A stretch of DNA of 19,819 bases from positions 1 through 19,819 of the forward strand of contig CAMWYL010000015.1 of assembly GCA_947178465.1 (NCBI GenBank), written 5' to 3'. Shown in pieces: positions 1 to 7,600 of the stretch. The position numbers were made by a program, and so were the translations under genes. This DNA comes from an uncultured Lachnospiraceae bacterium. GTDB taxonomy: Bacteria > Bacillota > Clostridia > Lachnospirales > Lachnospiraceae. Position 1 is the first letter of the stretch. Every line of letters begins with the position of its first letter. The notes under the pieces are model-generated. The model was given only the letters and a program-made list of their open reading frames with translations, was not told where the DNA came from and made no database searches.

Positions 1-2
1 AT

Positions 3-2114
3 AATTATGTGGACAGCATTGCGAAAATGATACCCTTTGAGGGAAACGCGCCTGCGGATATCGCCCGTGCGCTTGAGTTGAATCCCGAATTCCGCAAGCT
101 TTACGAGGAAGACGAGCAGGTACATTACCTGATAGATATGTGTCAGCGTTTGGAGGGGCTTCCGCGCCATACCTCCATGCACGCGGCGGGCGTGGTTATC
201 TGCCAAAAGCCGGCGGACGAATTTGTGCCGCTCTCAAGAGGCAGCGACGGTTCCATCACGACACAGTTTACCATGACGACCATCGAGGAGCTGGGACTGC
301 TGAAGATGGACTTTCTGGGGCTGCGTACCCTGACCGTTATCAAGAACGCTGTGGATAACGTGGAGAAGACACATGGAATCACGATTGATGTGGATAATAT
401 AGATTATGATGACAAGAATGTTCTTGCTTCTCTTGGAACCGGTAAGACGGACGGGGTGTTCCAGCTGGAAAGTCAGGGTATGAGAAACTTTATGAAGGAG
501 TTAAAGCCGCAGAACCTTGAGGATGTTATCGCGGGTATTTCGCTATACCGTCCGGGGCCGATGGATTTCATTCCTGCATATATCAGGGGCAAGAACAACC
601 ACGGCGCGGTGACTTATGCGTGTCCGCAGCTGGAGCCGATTTTGGCGCCTACCTACGGGTGTATTGTCTATCAGGAGCAGGTTATGCAGATTGTACGGGA
701 TCTCGGCGGGTATACAATGGGGCGCAGTGACCTTGTACGGCGTGCGATGAGCAAGAAAAAGGCGTATGTCATGGAGCAGGAGCGCAAGAACTTCGTACAC
801 GGCAACGCCGAGGAGGGTGTGCCCGGATGCGCTGCAAACGGAATATCCGAGGCGGTCGCGGATCAGATATACGGGACCATGATGGACTTTGCAAAGTACG
901 CGTTTAACAAGTCACACGCAGCCTGCTATGCGGTGGTTGCCTATCAGACAGCCTACCTGAAATACTATTATCCGGTCGAGTTTATGGCGGCGCTTCTGAC
1001 CTCGGTGATAGATAGTGCGTCGAAGGTATCGGAGTATATTATGGTGTGCAGAAATATGGGGATTCAAATCCTGCCGCCTGACATCAACGCAGGGGATGCG
1101 GGCTTCTCCGTGTCCGATGGGGCAATCCGCTATGCACTGACCGCTATCAAGAACGTGGGGCGGCCGGTGATTGACAAAATCGTGGAGGAGCGAAAGGCGC
1201 ACGGAAATTATCAAAGCCTGAAGGATTTTGCGGAGCGTACCGTGTCAATAGACGTAAATAAGCGCGCAATTGAGAATTTTATCAAGGCGGGCGCCTTTGA
1301 CGGCTTCGGGCCGACGCGCAAGCAGCATATGAGCGTATATGCACAGATATTGGAGGGGCTTCAGCACAGCAAACGGGGCGTTACCGCGGGACAGCTTTCC
1401 CTGCTGGATATTGTCTCGGAGGAGGAGAAGAGCGGGCTGGAGATTAAGATGCCCGATGTTGGGGAATATCCCAAAGGGATGCTTCTCAGCTTTGAGAAGG
1501 AGGTGCTCGGATTCTATGTCAGCGGGCATCCCATGCAGGAGTATCAGAGCCTGTGGGAAAAGCATATCACGGCGAAAACCTCAGACTTTTATCTGGATGA
1601 GGAAACCGGTCATGTTCCGATTGAGGGGCAGAGTAAGGCGACCATCGGCGGCATGATTGCGGACAAAAAGATAAAATACACGAAGAATGATAAGATTATG
1701 GCGTTCCTGACGGTAGAGGACTTGGTTGGGAGCGTGGAGGTGCTTGTCTTTCCGAAGGATTATGAGCGGTATTCCGCGAAGCTGGTTGAGGAAAATAAGG
1801 TGTTTATCGAGGGGCGCGTCTCCGTGGAGGAGGAGCGGGACGGGAAGCTTGTCTGCGAGAAGATAACCGCCTTTGACGAGCTGCCGCGCAAGGTCTGGGT
1901 GAAGTTCCCAAGTCTGCCGCTCTATACCGAGAAGGAGCCGGTCCTGTTCGATGCGATATTTGACAGCGAGGGGAAGGACAGTATTGTCATTTATATAGAA
2001 GAGACGCGTCAGATGAAGCAGCTGCCGCCGAGCAAAAATGTCTGTGCGGATGGGGAGCTTCTGGACAGGCTGCGGGAGCTGTTCGGAAATGACAATATCC
2101 GGGTGGTATGTTAA
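3..2114 (+). CDS. dnaE: DNA polymerase III alpha subunit, 3' part (5' end outside window)
   Basis: Replicative DNA polymerase subunit of family C. The reading frame is open from the left edge (codon at position 3), so the gene starts upstream; about 703 codons are visible of a protein that is usually about 1,150 residues. The PHP domain and the catalytic aspartates of the palm domain are therefore not in view. Visible family blocks include PRHTSMHAAGVVI, YRPGPMDFIPAYIRGK, YQEQVMQIVRDLGGY and FNKSHAACYAVVAYQTAYLK (fingers region), then helix-hairpin-helix sequence. A C-terminal OB-fold lies at about 1640-1880 (IGGMIADKKIKYTK...). Identification as DnaE rather than PolC is supported by the PHP-palm-fingers-OB order and the lack of an inserted exonuclease in the visible part. 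It is followed 138 bases later by pfkA, a common order in Clostridia. I am sure of the family; only the start is missing. Confidence 0.97.
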   Translation, partial: NYVDSIAKMIPFEGNAPADIARALELNPEFRKLYEEDEQVHYLIDMCQRLEGLPRHTSMHAAGVVICQKPADEFVPLSRGSDGSITTQFTMTTIEELGLLKMDFLGLRTLTVIKNAVDNVEKTHGITIDVDNIDYDDKNVLASLGTGKTDGVFQLESQGMRNFMKELKPQNLEDVIAGISLYRPGPMDFIPAYIRGKNNHGAVTYACPQLEPILAPTYGCIVYQEQVMQIVRDLGGYTMGRSDLVRRAMSKKKAYVMEQERKNFVHGNAEEGVPGCAANGISEAVADQIYGTMMDFAKYAFNKSHAACYAVVAYQTAYLKYYYPVEFMAALLTSVIDSASKVSEYIMVCRNMGIQILPPDINAGDAGFSVSDGAIRYALTAIKNVGRPVIDKIVEERKAHGNYQSLKDFAERTVSIDVNKRAIENFIKAGAFDGFGPTRKQHMSVYAQILEGLQHSKRGVTAGQLSLLDIVSEEEKSGLEIKMPDVGEYPKGMLLSFEKEVLGFYVSGHPMQEYQSLWEKHITAKTSDFYLDEETGHVPIEGQSKATIGGMIADKKIKYTKNDKIMAFLTVEDLVGSVEVLVFPKDYERYSAKLVEENKVFIEGRVSVEEERDGKLVCEKITAFDELPRKVWVKFPSLPLYTEKEPVLFDAIFDSEGKDSIVIYIEETRQMKQLPPSKNVCADGELLDRLRELFGNDNIRVVC

Positions 2115-2160
2115 ACGCTGGTCAAATTTTTCACAATAATTATTGTAATCTACAGGGAAA

Positions 2161-2189
2161 TGGTTTAAAATACTTGGTAGTGTTATGAT
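2161..2189 (+). promoter_or_regulatory. Candidate extended -10 promoter for pfkA
   Basis: In the 138-base gap between dnaE and pfkA, TGTTATGAT (2181-2189) forms an extended -10 element (TG-N-TATGAT). The hexamer 17 bases upstream, TGGTTT (2161-2166), is a poor -35, which an extended -10 can compensate for. Transcription would start near 2196, giving a leader of about 57 bases before pfkA. Read by eye, not tested. Confidence 0.4.
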
Positions 2190-2252
2190 ATGGCTGTGTG
2201 AAAACGGTTTGTATGCCGCAGGCTGCAAACGTTGCGTATAGGAGGGATAAGG

Positions 2253-3227
2253 ATGTCTAAAGAGATTAAGACGATTGGTGTACTGACAAGCGGAGGCGAT
2301 GCCCCGGGAATGAATGCGGCGATTCGTGCCGTTGTCAGAAAGGCGCTTTCAAACGGTGTTAAGGTAAAGGGAATTAAGAGAGGCTATCTGGGACTGCTCA
2401 ACGAGGAAATTATGGATATGGAGCGCCAGAGTGTGTCTGATATTATTCAGAAGGGTGGTACACTGCTTGGTACGGCAAGATGTCCGGAATTCCGGACTGC
2501 CGAGGGACAGGCAAGAGGCGCTGAGATTTGCCGCAAGCACGGGATTGACGGGCTTGTCGTAATCGGCGGCGACGGTTCCTACAGAGGCGCGCAGGCGCTT
2601 GCAAGAAACGGAATCAATACGATTGGCGTTCCCGGAACGATTGATTTGGATATTGCGTGTACGGAGTACACCATCGGATTTGATACGGCAATCAATACCG
2701 CGATGGAGGCGATTGATAAGGTACGTGATACCTCCTCTTCTCATGAGAGATGCTCCATTATTGAGGTTATGGGGCGGAATGCCGGATATATCGCGCTTTG
2801 GGCGGGTGTCGCAAACGGTGCGGAGGACATTCTGCTTCCCGAGAAATACGATTATAACGAGCAGGTGCTCATTAACAATATCGTCAAGAGCAAGAAGAGC
2901 GGAAAAACCCACCACATTATCATCAACGCGGAGGGTATCGGACATTCGATTTCCATGGCGAAGCGAATCGAGGCGGCGACGGGTGTTGAGACAAGGGCTA
3001 CCATTCTCGGTTATTTGCAGCGCGGCGGCAATCCGACCTGTAAGGATCGCTTCTATGCATCCATCATGGGCGCTTACGCGGCGGATATTCTGTGTCAGGG
3101 CAAGTCAAACCGTGTCGTTGCATACAAGCACGGACAGTTTGTGGACTATGACATTGAGGAAGCATTAAACATGTCGAAGGGAATTGACGAGTATCAGTTC
3201 GAAATCTTTAAGAAACTGTCGGAGTAA
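2253..3227 (+). CDS. pfkA: ATP-dependent 6-phosphofructokinase
   Basis: Phosphorylates fructose 6-phosphate to fructose 1,6-bisphosphate with ATP, the committed step of glycolysis, as a cytoplasmic tetramer. The protein is 324 residues, normal for bacterial PfkA (about 320). Visible motifs are the ATP loop TSGGDAPGMNAAIRAVVR (about residues 9-26, including the two arginines of the effector site), GGDGSYRGA near 105, DTSSSHERCSIIEVMGRNAGY, and ETRATILGYLQRGG. The Gly after GGD points to ATP; pyrophosphate-dependent enzymes carry Asp there. The catalytic loop reads GTIDLDI where E. coli PfkA has GTIDNDI; both aspartates are kept. The ATG at 2253 is chosen because GGAGGG lies 6-7 bases upstream; an in-frame TTG at 2232 lies ahead of that site. 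A strong terminator follows, so the gene is probably expressed alone or with dnaE read-through. Confidence 0.96.
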   Translation: MSKEIKTIGVLTSGGDAPGMNAAIRAVVRKALSNGVKVKGIKRGYLGLLNEEIMDMERQSVSDIIQKGGTLLGTARCPEFRTAEGQARGAEICRKHGIDGLVVIGGDGSYRGAQALARNGINTIGVPGTIDLDIACTEYTIGFDTAINTAMEAIDKVRDTSSSHERCSIIEVMGRNAGYIALWAGVANGAEDILLPEKYDYNEQVLINNIVKSKKSGKTHHIIINAEGIGHSISMAKRIEAATGVETRATILGYLQRGGNPTCKDRFYASIMGAYAADILCQGKSNRVVAYKHGQFVDYDIEEALNMSKGIDEYQFEIFKKLSE

Positions 3228-3246
3228 TTCAACCATATAACATATG

Positions 3247-3291
3247 ATCCGGAGATACAGTGAGGTATTGTGTTTCCGGATTTTTGTCTTT
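3247..3291 (+). terminator. Rho-independent terminator after pfkA
   Basis: Arms 3247-3261 and 3267-3281 pair over 15 base pairs, three of them G-U, around the five-base loop GAGGT. A TTTTTGTCTTT tract follows directly. It lies 20 bases after the pfkA stop and separates glycolysis from the RNA methyltransferase-proC pair. Confidence 0.88.
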
Positions 3292-3346
3292 ATGCATGGA
3301 GCGTGAAGATATTCTCTACTCGATGATACAGATAAGGAACAGGGAT

Positions 3347-4171
3347 ATGATTACAAGTACCACAAATAAGAAGGTAAAGGAATGGGCTGCCTTGACGCAG
3401 AAGGCCAAGGCGCGCAGGGAGGCGGGTCTTTTTGTCGCGGAGGGCACAAAGATGTTTCTGGAGGCGCCCCAAGCGTGGATCAGGGAGGTCTGTGTTTCCG
3501 AGAGCTTTTTAAAAAAATATGAGAGGGAGCCGGATGGGAAAATTGGGCGTGCGCTCAAGGCCGTCCGCTGTGAGACGGTCTCGGATGAAGTGTTCAAAAA
3601 GATATCGGATACGCAGACGCCGCAGGGGATTCTGACCGTGCTGGCACAGCCACGGTATACACTTGAGGACATGCTCTTCTCGGCAAGTGAGGGTTCAAAT
3701 GACAGAAGGCCGATGTTTCTTCTGCTTGAGGATATTCAGGACCCCGGTAATCTGGGGACAATGTTCCGCGCGGGAGAGGGCGCCGGCGTAAGCGGCGTGA
3801 TTATGAGCGCGAACACAGCGGATGTGTTTAATCCGAAGGTGATCCGCTCGACCATGGGCTCTGTTTACAGAGTTCCCTTTTTGACGGCGGAGTCGCTTGG
3901 GGACGTCATCACGCGGTTAAAAAGTGCGGGCGTATCGGTTTATGCGGCACATTTGAGGGACAGCACGGATTATACGGAGGCGGATTACACGGAGGCGGTC
4001 GCGTTTCTGATCGGGAATGAGAGTAACGGTCTGCGGCAGGAGACTGCGGATATGGCAACCGCCTACATAAAGATACCGATGGAGGGGCAGGTAGAATCGC
4101 TTAACGCTGCGGTGGCAACCTCCATATTGATATATGAAGCCGCGAGACAAAGAAGGAGGAGACGGGAATGA
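3347..4171 (+). CDS. SpoU/TrmH-family RNA 2'-O-methyltransferase
   Basis: Predicted to methylate a ribose 2'-OH in rRNA or tRNA using S-adenosylmethionine, through the trefoil-knot SPOUT fold; the exact RNA target cannot be read from sequence. The protein is 274 residues. The N-terminal part starts ITSTTNKKVKEWAALTQKAK, typical of the substrate-binding domain. The three SpoU motifs are clear: LEDIQDPGNLGTMFRAGEGAG (first 20 residues from about 125), FLIGNESNGL near 220, and PMEGQVESLNAAVATSILIYE (knot and AdoMet loop, about 243 onward). It resembles Bacillus YsgA-type proteins more than a confirmed RlmB or TrmH. An in-frame GTG at 3260 exists but lies inside the upstream terminator; the ATG at 3347 has AAGGA eight bases upstream. 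The last codons overlap the proC start by four bases (ATGA), implying translational coupling. Confidence 0.9.
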   Translation: MITSTTNKKVKEWAALTQKAKARREAGLFVAEGTKMFLEAPQAWIREVCVSESFLKKYEREPDGKIGRALKAVRCETVSDEVFKKISDTQTPQGILTVLAQPRYTLEDMLFSASEGSNDRRPMFLLLEDIQDPGNLGTMFRAGEGAGVSGVIMSANTADVFNPKVIRSTMGSVYRVPFLTAESLGDVITRLKSAGVSVYAAHLRDSTDYTEADYTEAVAFLIGNESNGLRQETADMATAYIKIPMEGQVESLNAAVATSILIYEAARQRRRRRE

Positions 4172-4971
4172 AGCTTGGATTTATCGGACTTGGAAATATG
4201 GCGAATGCCATGATTGGCGGTATTTTGGAGAAGGGACTGTACACAAAATCAGAGATAATCGGTTCCGCGAAAACAGTGGAGACCGCGGAGCGGGTGGCGG
4301 AAAAGTACGGCATTGAGACAGGTACGGACAATCGAAGGACGGCACAGGAGGCAGATGTCGTTATCCTTGCGATAAAACCGATATTTTTTGCGGAGGTTAT
4401 TGATGAGATTAAGGATATTGTGACGGTTGCAGGGGAGAAGAAACTGGTGATTTCCATTGCGGCGGGAAAGACAATTGAGTGGATTGCGGCGCGCTTTGGC
4501 GCACCCGTTCGGCTCGTGCGCTGTATGCCCAATACGCCGGCGCTGGTGGGCGAGGGCTGCACCTGTGTATGCTTTCAGGAGGGAACTGCAAAGGCGGATG
4601 AGGAGTTGGTGCTGTCTGTTATGAACAGCTTTGGGAAAGCAAGCGTCCTGCCGGAGCGGCTGATGGATGCGTTTGTCGGTGTGGCGGGAAGCTCGCCTGC
4701 ATATGTCTTTCTGTTTATTGAGGCGATGGCGGATGCGGCGGTGCAGGCCGGTATGCCGCGAAAGCAGGCGTATGAATTTGTGGCGCAGTCTGTTCTGGGA
4801 AGTGCTAAGCTGATGCTGGAGACAGGGAAGCACCCCGGTGAGCTTAAGGATATGGTCTGCTCGCCTGGCGGAACGACCATTGAGGCCGTAAAAGTGCTGG
4901 AGGAAAAGGGCTTTCGGGCAGCAGTGCTTGATGCGGTGGAGGCGTGCGTCAATAAATCAAAGAATGGCTGA
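4168..4971 (+). CDS. proC: Pyrroline-5-carboxylate reductase
   Basis: Reduces 1-pyrroline-5-carboxylate to proline with NAD(P)H, the last step of proline synthesis, in the cytoplasm. The protein is 267 residues, the usual length. It opens with the Rossmann motif GLGNMANAMIGGI (residues 6-18), has VRCMPNTPALVGEG in the middle, and ends with the dimerisation and substrate region AGSSPAYVFLFIEAMADAA, LKDMVCSPGGTTIEAV and FRAAVLDAVEAC. The ATG at 4168 overlaps the preceding TGA (ATGA), with AAGGAGG about nine bases upstream. Coupling to an RNA methyltransferase does not suggest a shared function. No dedicated proline-pathway partner (proA or proB) is in the window. Confidence 0.96.
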   Translation: MKLGFIGLGNMANAMIGGILEKGLYTKSEIIGSAKTVETAERVAEKYGIETGTDNRRTAQEADVVILAIKPIFFAEVIDEIKDIVTVAGEKKLVISIAAGKTIEWIAARFGAPVRLVRCMPNTPALVGEGCTCVCFQEGTAKADEELVLSVMNSFGKASVLPERLMDAFVGVAGSSPAYVFLFIEAMADAAVQAGMPRKQAYEFVAQSVLGSAKLMLETGKHPGELKDMVCSPGGTTIEAVKVLEEKGFRAAVLDAVEACVNKSKNG

Positions 4972-5006
4972 CGTATGATCAAAAATACAGCATGCGAAAA
5001 GATTTA

Positions 5007-5035
5007 GGGTCCAAGACTTGACAAGTCAAGGACTC
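5007..5035 (+). repeat. Hairpin overlapping the -35 box (operator or weak terminator)
   Basis: GGGTCC (5007-5012) pairs with GGACTC (5030-5035), and GACTT (5015-5019) with AAGTC (5023-5027). An AA/AA internal loop separates the stems and the apex is GAC. Only TTTGC follows, a poor U-tract, so this would be a weak terminator for proC. The inner arm contains the TTGACA of the next promoter, so it could also be a protein-binding palindrome. Confidence 0.45.
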
Positions 5036-5046
5036 TTTGCTATTAT
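5018..5046 (+). promoter_or_regulatory. Strong sigma-A promoter for the wall hydrolase gene
   Basis: TTGACA (5018-5023), a 17-base spacer, then TATTAT (5041-5046): perfect -35, five of six at -10, ideal spacing. Predicted start near 5053, leaving an AT-rich leader of about 110 bases before the gene at 5163. A housekeeping promoter argues against strictly sporulation-linked expression of this SleB-type protein. Confidence 0.8.
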
Positions 5047-5162
5047 ATGGAATTGTAATAGATGTTAATATTTGTGTAACATTTAGCGTGAAAATGTAAG
5101 AAATAAAAAATAATTGTCAATACTGATAATATATTTCTTACTTATTGAACGGAGAAAACAAA

Positions 5163-6347
5163 ATGAAGACAAATTGTAAAAAGTGGAAGTATCTGCTAGG
5201 CATTACAACCGTTGTAGTGGCGTTTACGATACCCCCTGTCGTTTACATCAGTGCAGTAGACGCAAAAGCGGGAATAAAGGACGACAAGAGTGAAATGCAG
5301 GAAACCACCTCAGACAAAATGGATTCAGTCAGTACGACAGCAGGAGCGGCCGTTCTCTTAGACGCGGATATTTCATTGGAGACAGAGGAGCTTATTGAGC
5401 TCGCGGAGAATAACAGTATCCCGGATACCGTGTCGGAAGCAGGATTGGAAGAGAAGACGGAAGAGGAAGCGGGGCAGGAAGGCACCCTTGTCATGGCGAA
5501 GGTTAATCAGTCCGTGAACATTCGGGAGAGCGCCAGTCAGGAATCCGAGAAGGTAGGCATCCTTTATAAGGACTGCGGCGGAGAAATTGTAGAACAGCAG
5601 GGCGATTGGACGAAAATCAAATCCGGTGATGTAGTCGGATGGGTTAAGAACGAGTATTTGTATTTTGGAGAAGAGGCGGAGCAGCTTGCTCAGGAGGTGG
5701 GCATCCTTACGGCCTATGCGCAGACAGAGACGCTGCGCGTCCGGACGGAAGCGAACACGGAGGCGGGTGTCCTTGGCCTTCTTGCCAACGGCGAGGCACT
5801 GGAAGCCATTTCCGAGGAAGGCGATTGGGTGAGCGTCAGCTACGAGGGCACCACGGGCTATGTATCGGCAGAGTATGTCAAGATTGTGTTCGGTATTGAT
5901 ACGGCGGAGTCAATGGAGTCTATCCGCGCGCGGGAAGAGGCGGCGAAGGTGCAGGCGGCATCTGCGCGTCAGGAGCTGATCAATGAACAGAAGGCAGCGA
6001 TATTTGCAACGGCCTCTGAACTGGATATCCTTGCGGCACTGATTCAGTGCGAGGCAGGTGGGGAGCCGTATGAGGGCCAGGTTGCGGTAGGCGCGGTCGT
6101 TATGAACCGTGTGCGCTGCGGCGGATATCCCAACACCATCACAGAGGTTATTTATCAGTCAGGACAGTTTGTGCCGGCTTCCCAGGGAAAGATGGAGTCG
6201 CTGATATTGAATAACAATATCAAGGCATCGTGCAGACAGGCGGCACAGGAGGCGATTAACGGTGTCACCAATGTAGGGGATGCGCTTCATTTCAGGAGGA
6301 AAGGCAACAGAGAAGGCCTGATTATCGGAAATCATGTATTCTGGTAA
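5163..6347 (+). CDS. Secreted cell wall hydrolase: two SH3 repeats plus SleB-type domain
   Basis: Predicted extracytoplasmic peptidoglycan hydrolase of 394 residues. An N-terminal signal or anchor sequence (residues 1 to about 36, basic start then a hydrophobic run ending VYISAVDAKA) is followed by an acidic linker. Two bacterial SH3-type repeats lie at about 110-170 (VNIRESASQESEKVGIL...GWVKNEYL) and 180-242 (LRVRTEANTEAGVLGLL...GYVSAEYV). A charged, probably helical, spacer precedes a C-terminal Hydrolase_2 domain, about 288-394. That domain carries the SleB signature CEAGGEPYEGQVAVGAVVMNRV, with the presumed catalytic Glu near 296, and ends in NHVFW. SleB family members are lytic transglycosylase-like enzymes acting on cortex or wall glycan. 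The ATG at 5163 has GGAG eight bases upstream; a TTG at 5145 is also in frame but lacks a site. The gene stands alone between its own promoter and terminator. Confidence 0.9.
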   Translation: MKTNCKKWKYLLGITTVVVAFTIPPVVYISAVDAKAGIKDDKSEMQETTSDKMDSVSTTAGAAVLLDADISLETEELIELAENNSIPDTVSEAGLEEKTEEEAGQEGTLVMAKVNQSVNIRESASQESEKVGILYKDCGGEIVEQQGDWTKIKSGDVVGWVKNEYLYFGEEAEQLAQEVGILTAYAQTETLRVRTEANTEAGVLGLLANGEALEAISEEGDWVSVSYEGTTGYVSAEYVKIVFGIDTAESMESIRAREEAAKVQAASARQELINEQKAAIFATASELDILAALIQCEAGGEPYEGQVAVGAVVMNRVRCGGYPNTITEVIYQSGQFVPASQGKMESLILNNNIKASCRQAAQEAINGVTNVGDALHFRRKGNREGLIIGNHVFW

Positions 6348-6401
6348 CAGATATGGCTTTATAAATATTGAATCATTCAAACAACGAGCGGAGCTTTTTG
6401 C

Positions 6402-6451
6402 AATCGGGTGCGCAATGCAATGGTATCATTGCATTTGCACTCGATTTTTAT
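6402..6451 (+). terminator. Rho-independent terminator after the wall hydrolase gene
   Basis: A long hairpin: arms 6403-6422 and 6427-6445 pair almost fully (one G-U and a one-base bulge) around the loop GTAT, followed by TTTTTATTG. It closes the hydrolase transcription unit about 55 bases after the stop codon. Confidence 0.88.
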
Positions 6452-6479
6452 TGCCCCTTTCAGCTAAATGTAGTAATAT
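6451..6479 (+). promoter_or_regulatory. Candidate promoter for the argF-birA-coaX-dusB run
   Basis: TTGCCC (6451-6456), 17 bases, TAATAT (6474-6479). Each box matches four of six consensus bases with ideal spacing, directly after the preceding terminator and about 100 bases before the carbamoyltransferase start. No ARG-box operator was recognised by eye. Confidence 0.35.
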
Positions 6480-6580
6480 AAAAACATTGGAATAAATACA
6501 AATCAGGACGGAAAAAGCCGCCTGTGCGCACTTGGCGCAGCTTGGTATATGCAAAAGCGTGCGCGGAAATGGAGAAGAGT

Positions 6581-7570
6581 ATGGATTTAAAAGGACGTAA
6601 CTTTTTGACGCTGAAGGATTATACGCTGGAGGAGATTATCTATCTGTTGGATTTGGCGGCATCATATAAGGAGAAGAAGAAGAACGGGGTTCCGCACGAT
6701 ACGCTCCGTGGGAAGAACATCGCGCTTATTTTTGAGAAAACAAGCACGCGCACGCGCTGCTCCTTTGAGGTTGCCGCGCATGATTTGGGCATGGGGACAA
6801 CCTATCTTGACCCGACAGGCTCTCAAATCGGTAAAAAGGAATCCATTGCGGATACTGCAAGGGTACTTGGGAGAATGTACGAAGGTATTGAATACAGAGG
6901 CTTTGAACAGACGATTGTGGAGGAGCTTGCCAAATATGCCGGTGTGCCGGTATGGAACGGTTTGACCAACGAATATCATCCCACACAGATGCTTGCGGAT
7001 ATGCTGACCATTCGGGAGCATTTCGGCAGGCTCAAGGGAATCCGGCTGACCTATATGGGGGATGCCCGCTATAATATGGGAAATTCCCTGATGATTGCCT
7101 GTGCAAAACTCGGGATGCATTTTACGGCGTGCACCGCAAAGGACTATTTCCCGAATGACGAGCTGGTTGCCGAGTGCAGGAAGTATGCGGAGCAGTCAGG
7201 TGCAACCATCACGCTTACGGAGGACGTCGACGCAGGCACAAAGAATGCGGATGTGATCTATACGGATGTATGGGTATCCATGGGTGAGCCGGATGCGGTT
7301 TGGGAGGAGCGCATTAAGGCGCTTTCCCCGTACAAGGTGACCAAGGCGGTTATGGACAATGCGGGCGCGCAGGCGATATTCCTTCACTGCCTTCCGGCCT
7401 TCCATGACCTCAAGACGAAAATCGGAAAGGAGCAGGGAGAAAAGTACGGCTTTACCGATTTGGAGGTGACGGATGAGGTCTTTGAATCTCCGCAATCTCT
7501 TGTATTTGACGAGGCGGAGAATCGTATGCATACGATAAAGGCCGTGATAGCGGCGACCTTGGGGGCTTAG
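6581..7570 (+). CDS. argF: Ornithine carbamoyltransferase
   Basis: Joins carbamoyl phosphate and ornithine to give citrulline (arginine synthesis), or runs in reverse in arginine catabolism; cytoplasmic trimer. The protein is 329 residues, close to the usual 310-335. Carbamoyl-phosphate and ornithine motifs are intact: STRTRC (about 54-59), HPTQ (about 133-136), DVWVSMGE, and HCLP (about 269-272). The long version of the sequence (GSQIGKKESIADTARVLGRMYEGIEYRGF) groups it with E. coli ArgF/ArgI and ArcB-type proteins. No arcA, arcC or other arg gene is beside it, so the anabolic name is a default and arcB is possible. The ATG at 6581 has GGAG six bases upstream; an upstream in-frame ATG at 6569 has no comparable site. 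Thirty bases separate it from birA, suggesting co-transcription. Confidence 0.93.
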   Translation: MDLKGRNFLTLKDYTLEEIIYLLDLAASYKEKKKNGVPHDTLRGKNIALIFEKTSTRTRCSFEVAAHDLGMGTTYLDPTGSQIGKKESIADTARVLGRMYEGIEYRGFEQTIVEELAKYAGVPVWNGLTNEYHPTQMLADMLTIREHFGRLKGIRLTYMGDARYNMGNSLMIACAKLGMHFTACTAKDYFPNDELVAECRKYAEQSGATITLTEDVDAGTKNADVIYTDVWVSMGEPDAVWEERIKALSPYKVTKAVMDNAGAQAIFLHCLPAFHDLKTKIGKEQGEKYGFTDLEVTDEVFESPQSLVFDEAENRMHTIKAVIAATLGA

Positions 7571-7600
7571 TGCGTGTTATGCGCAGAAATGAGGCTTAGA

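Noticed and set aside
1581..2228. 215-codon open frame on the - strand across the dnaE end
   Set aside because: It lies opposite the conserved OB-fold region of dnaE, has no recognisable motif and no convincing ribosome site.
4101..4982. Overlapping - strand frames opposite proC
   Set aside because: Shadow frames caused by the codon bias of proC; no conserved motifs.
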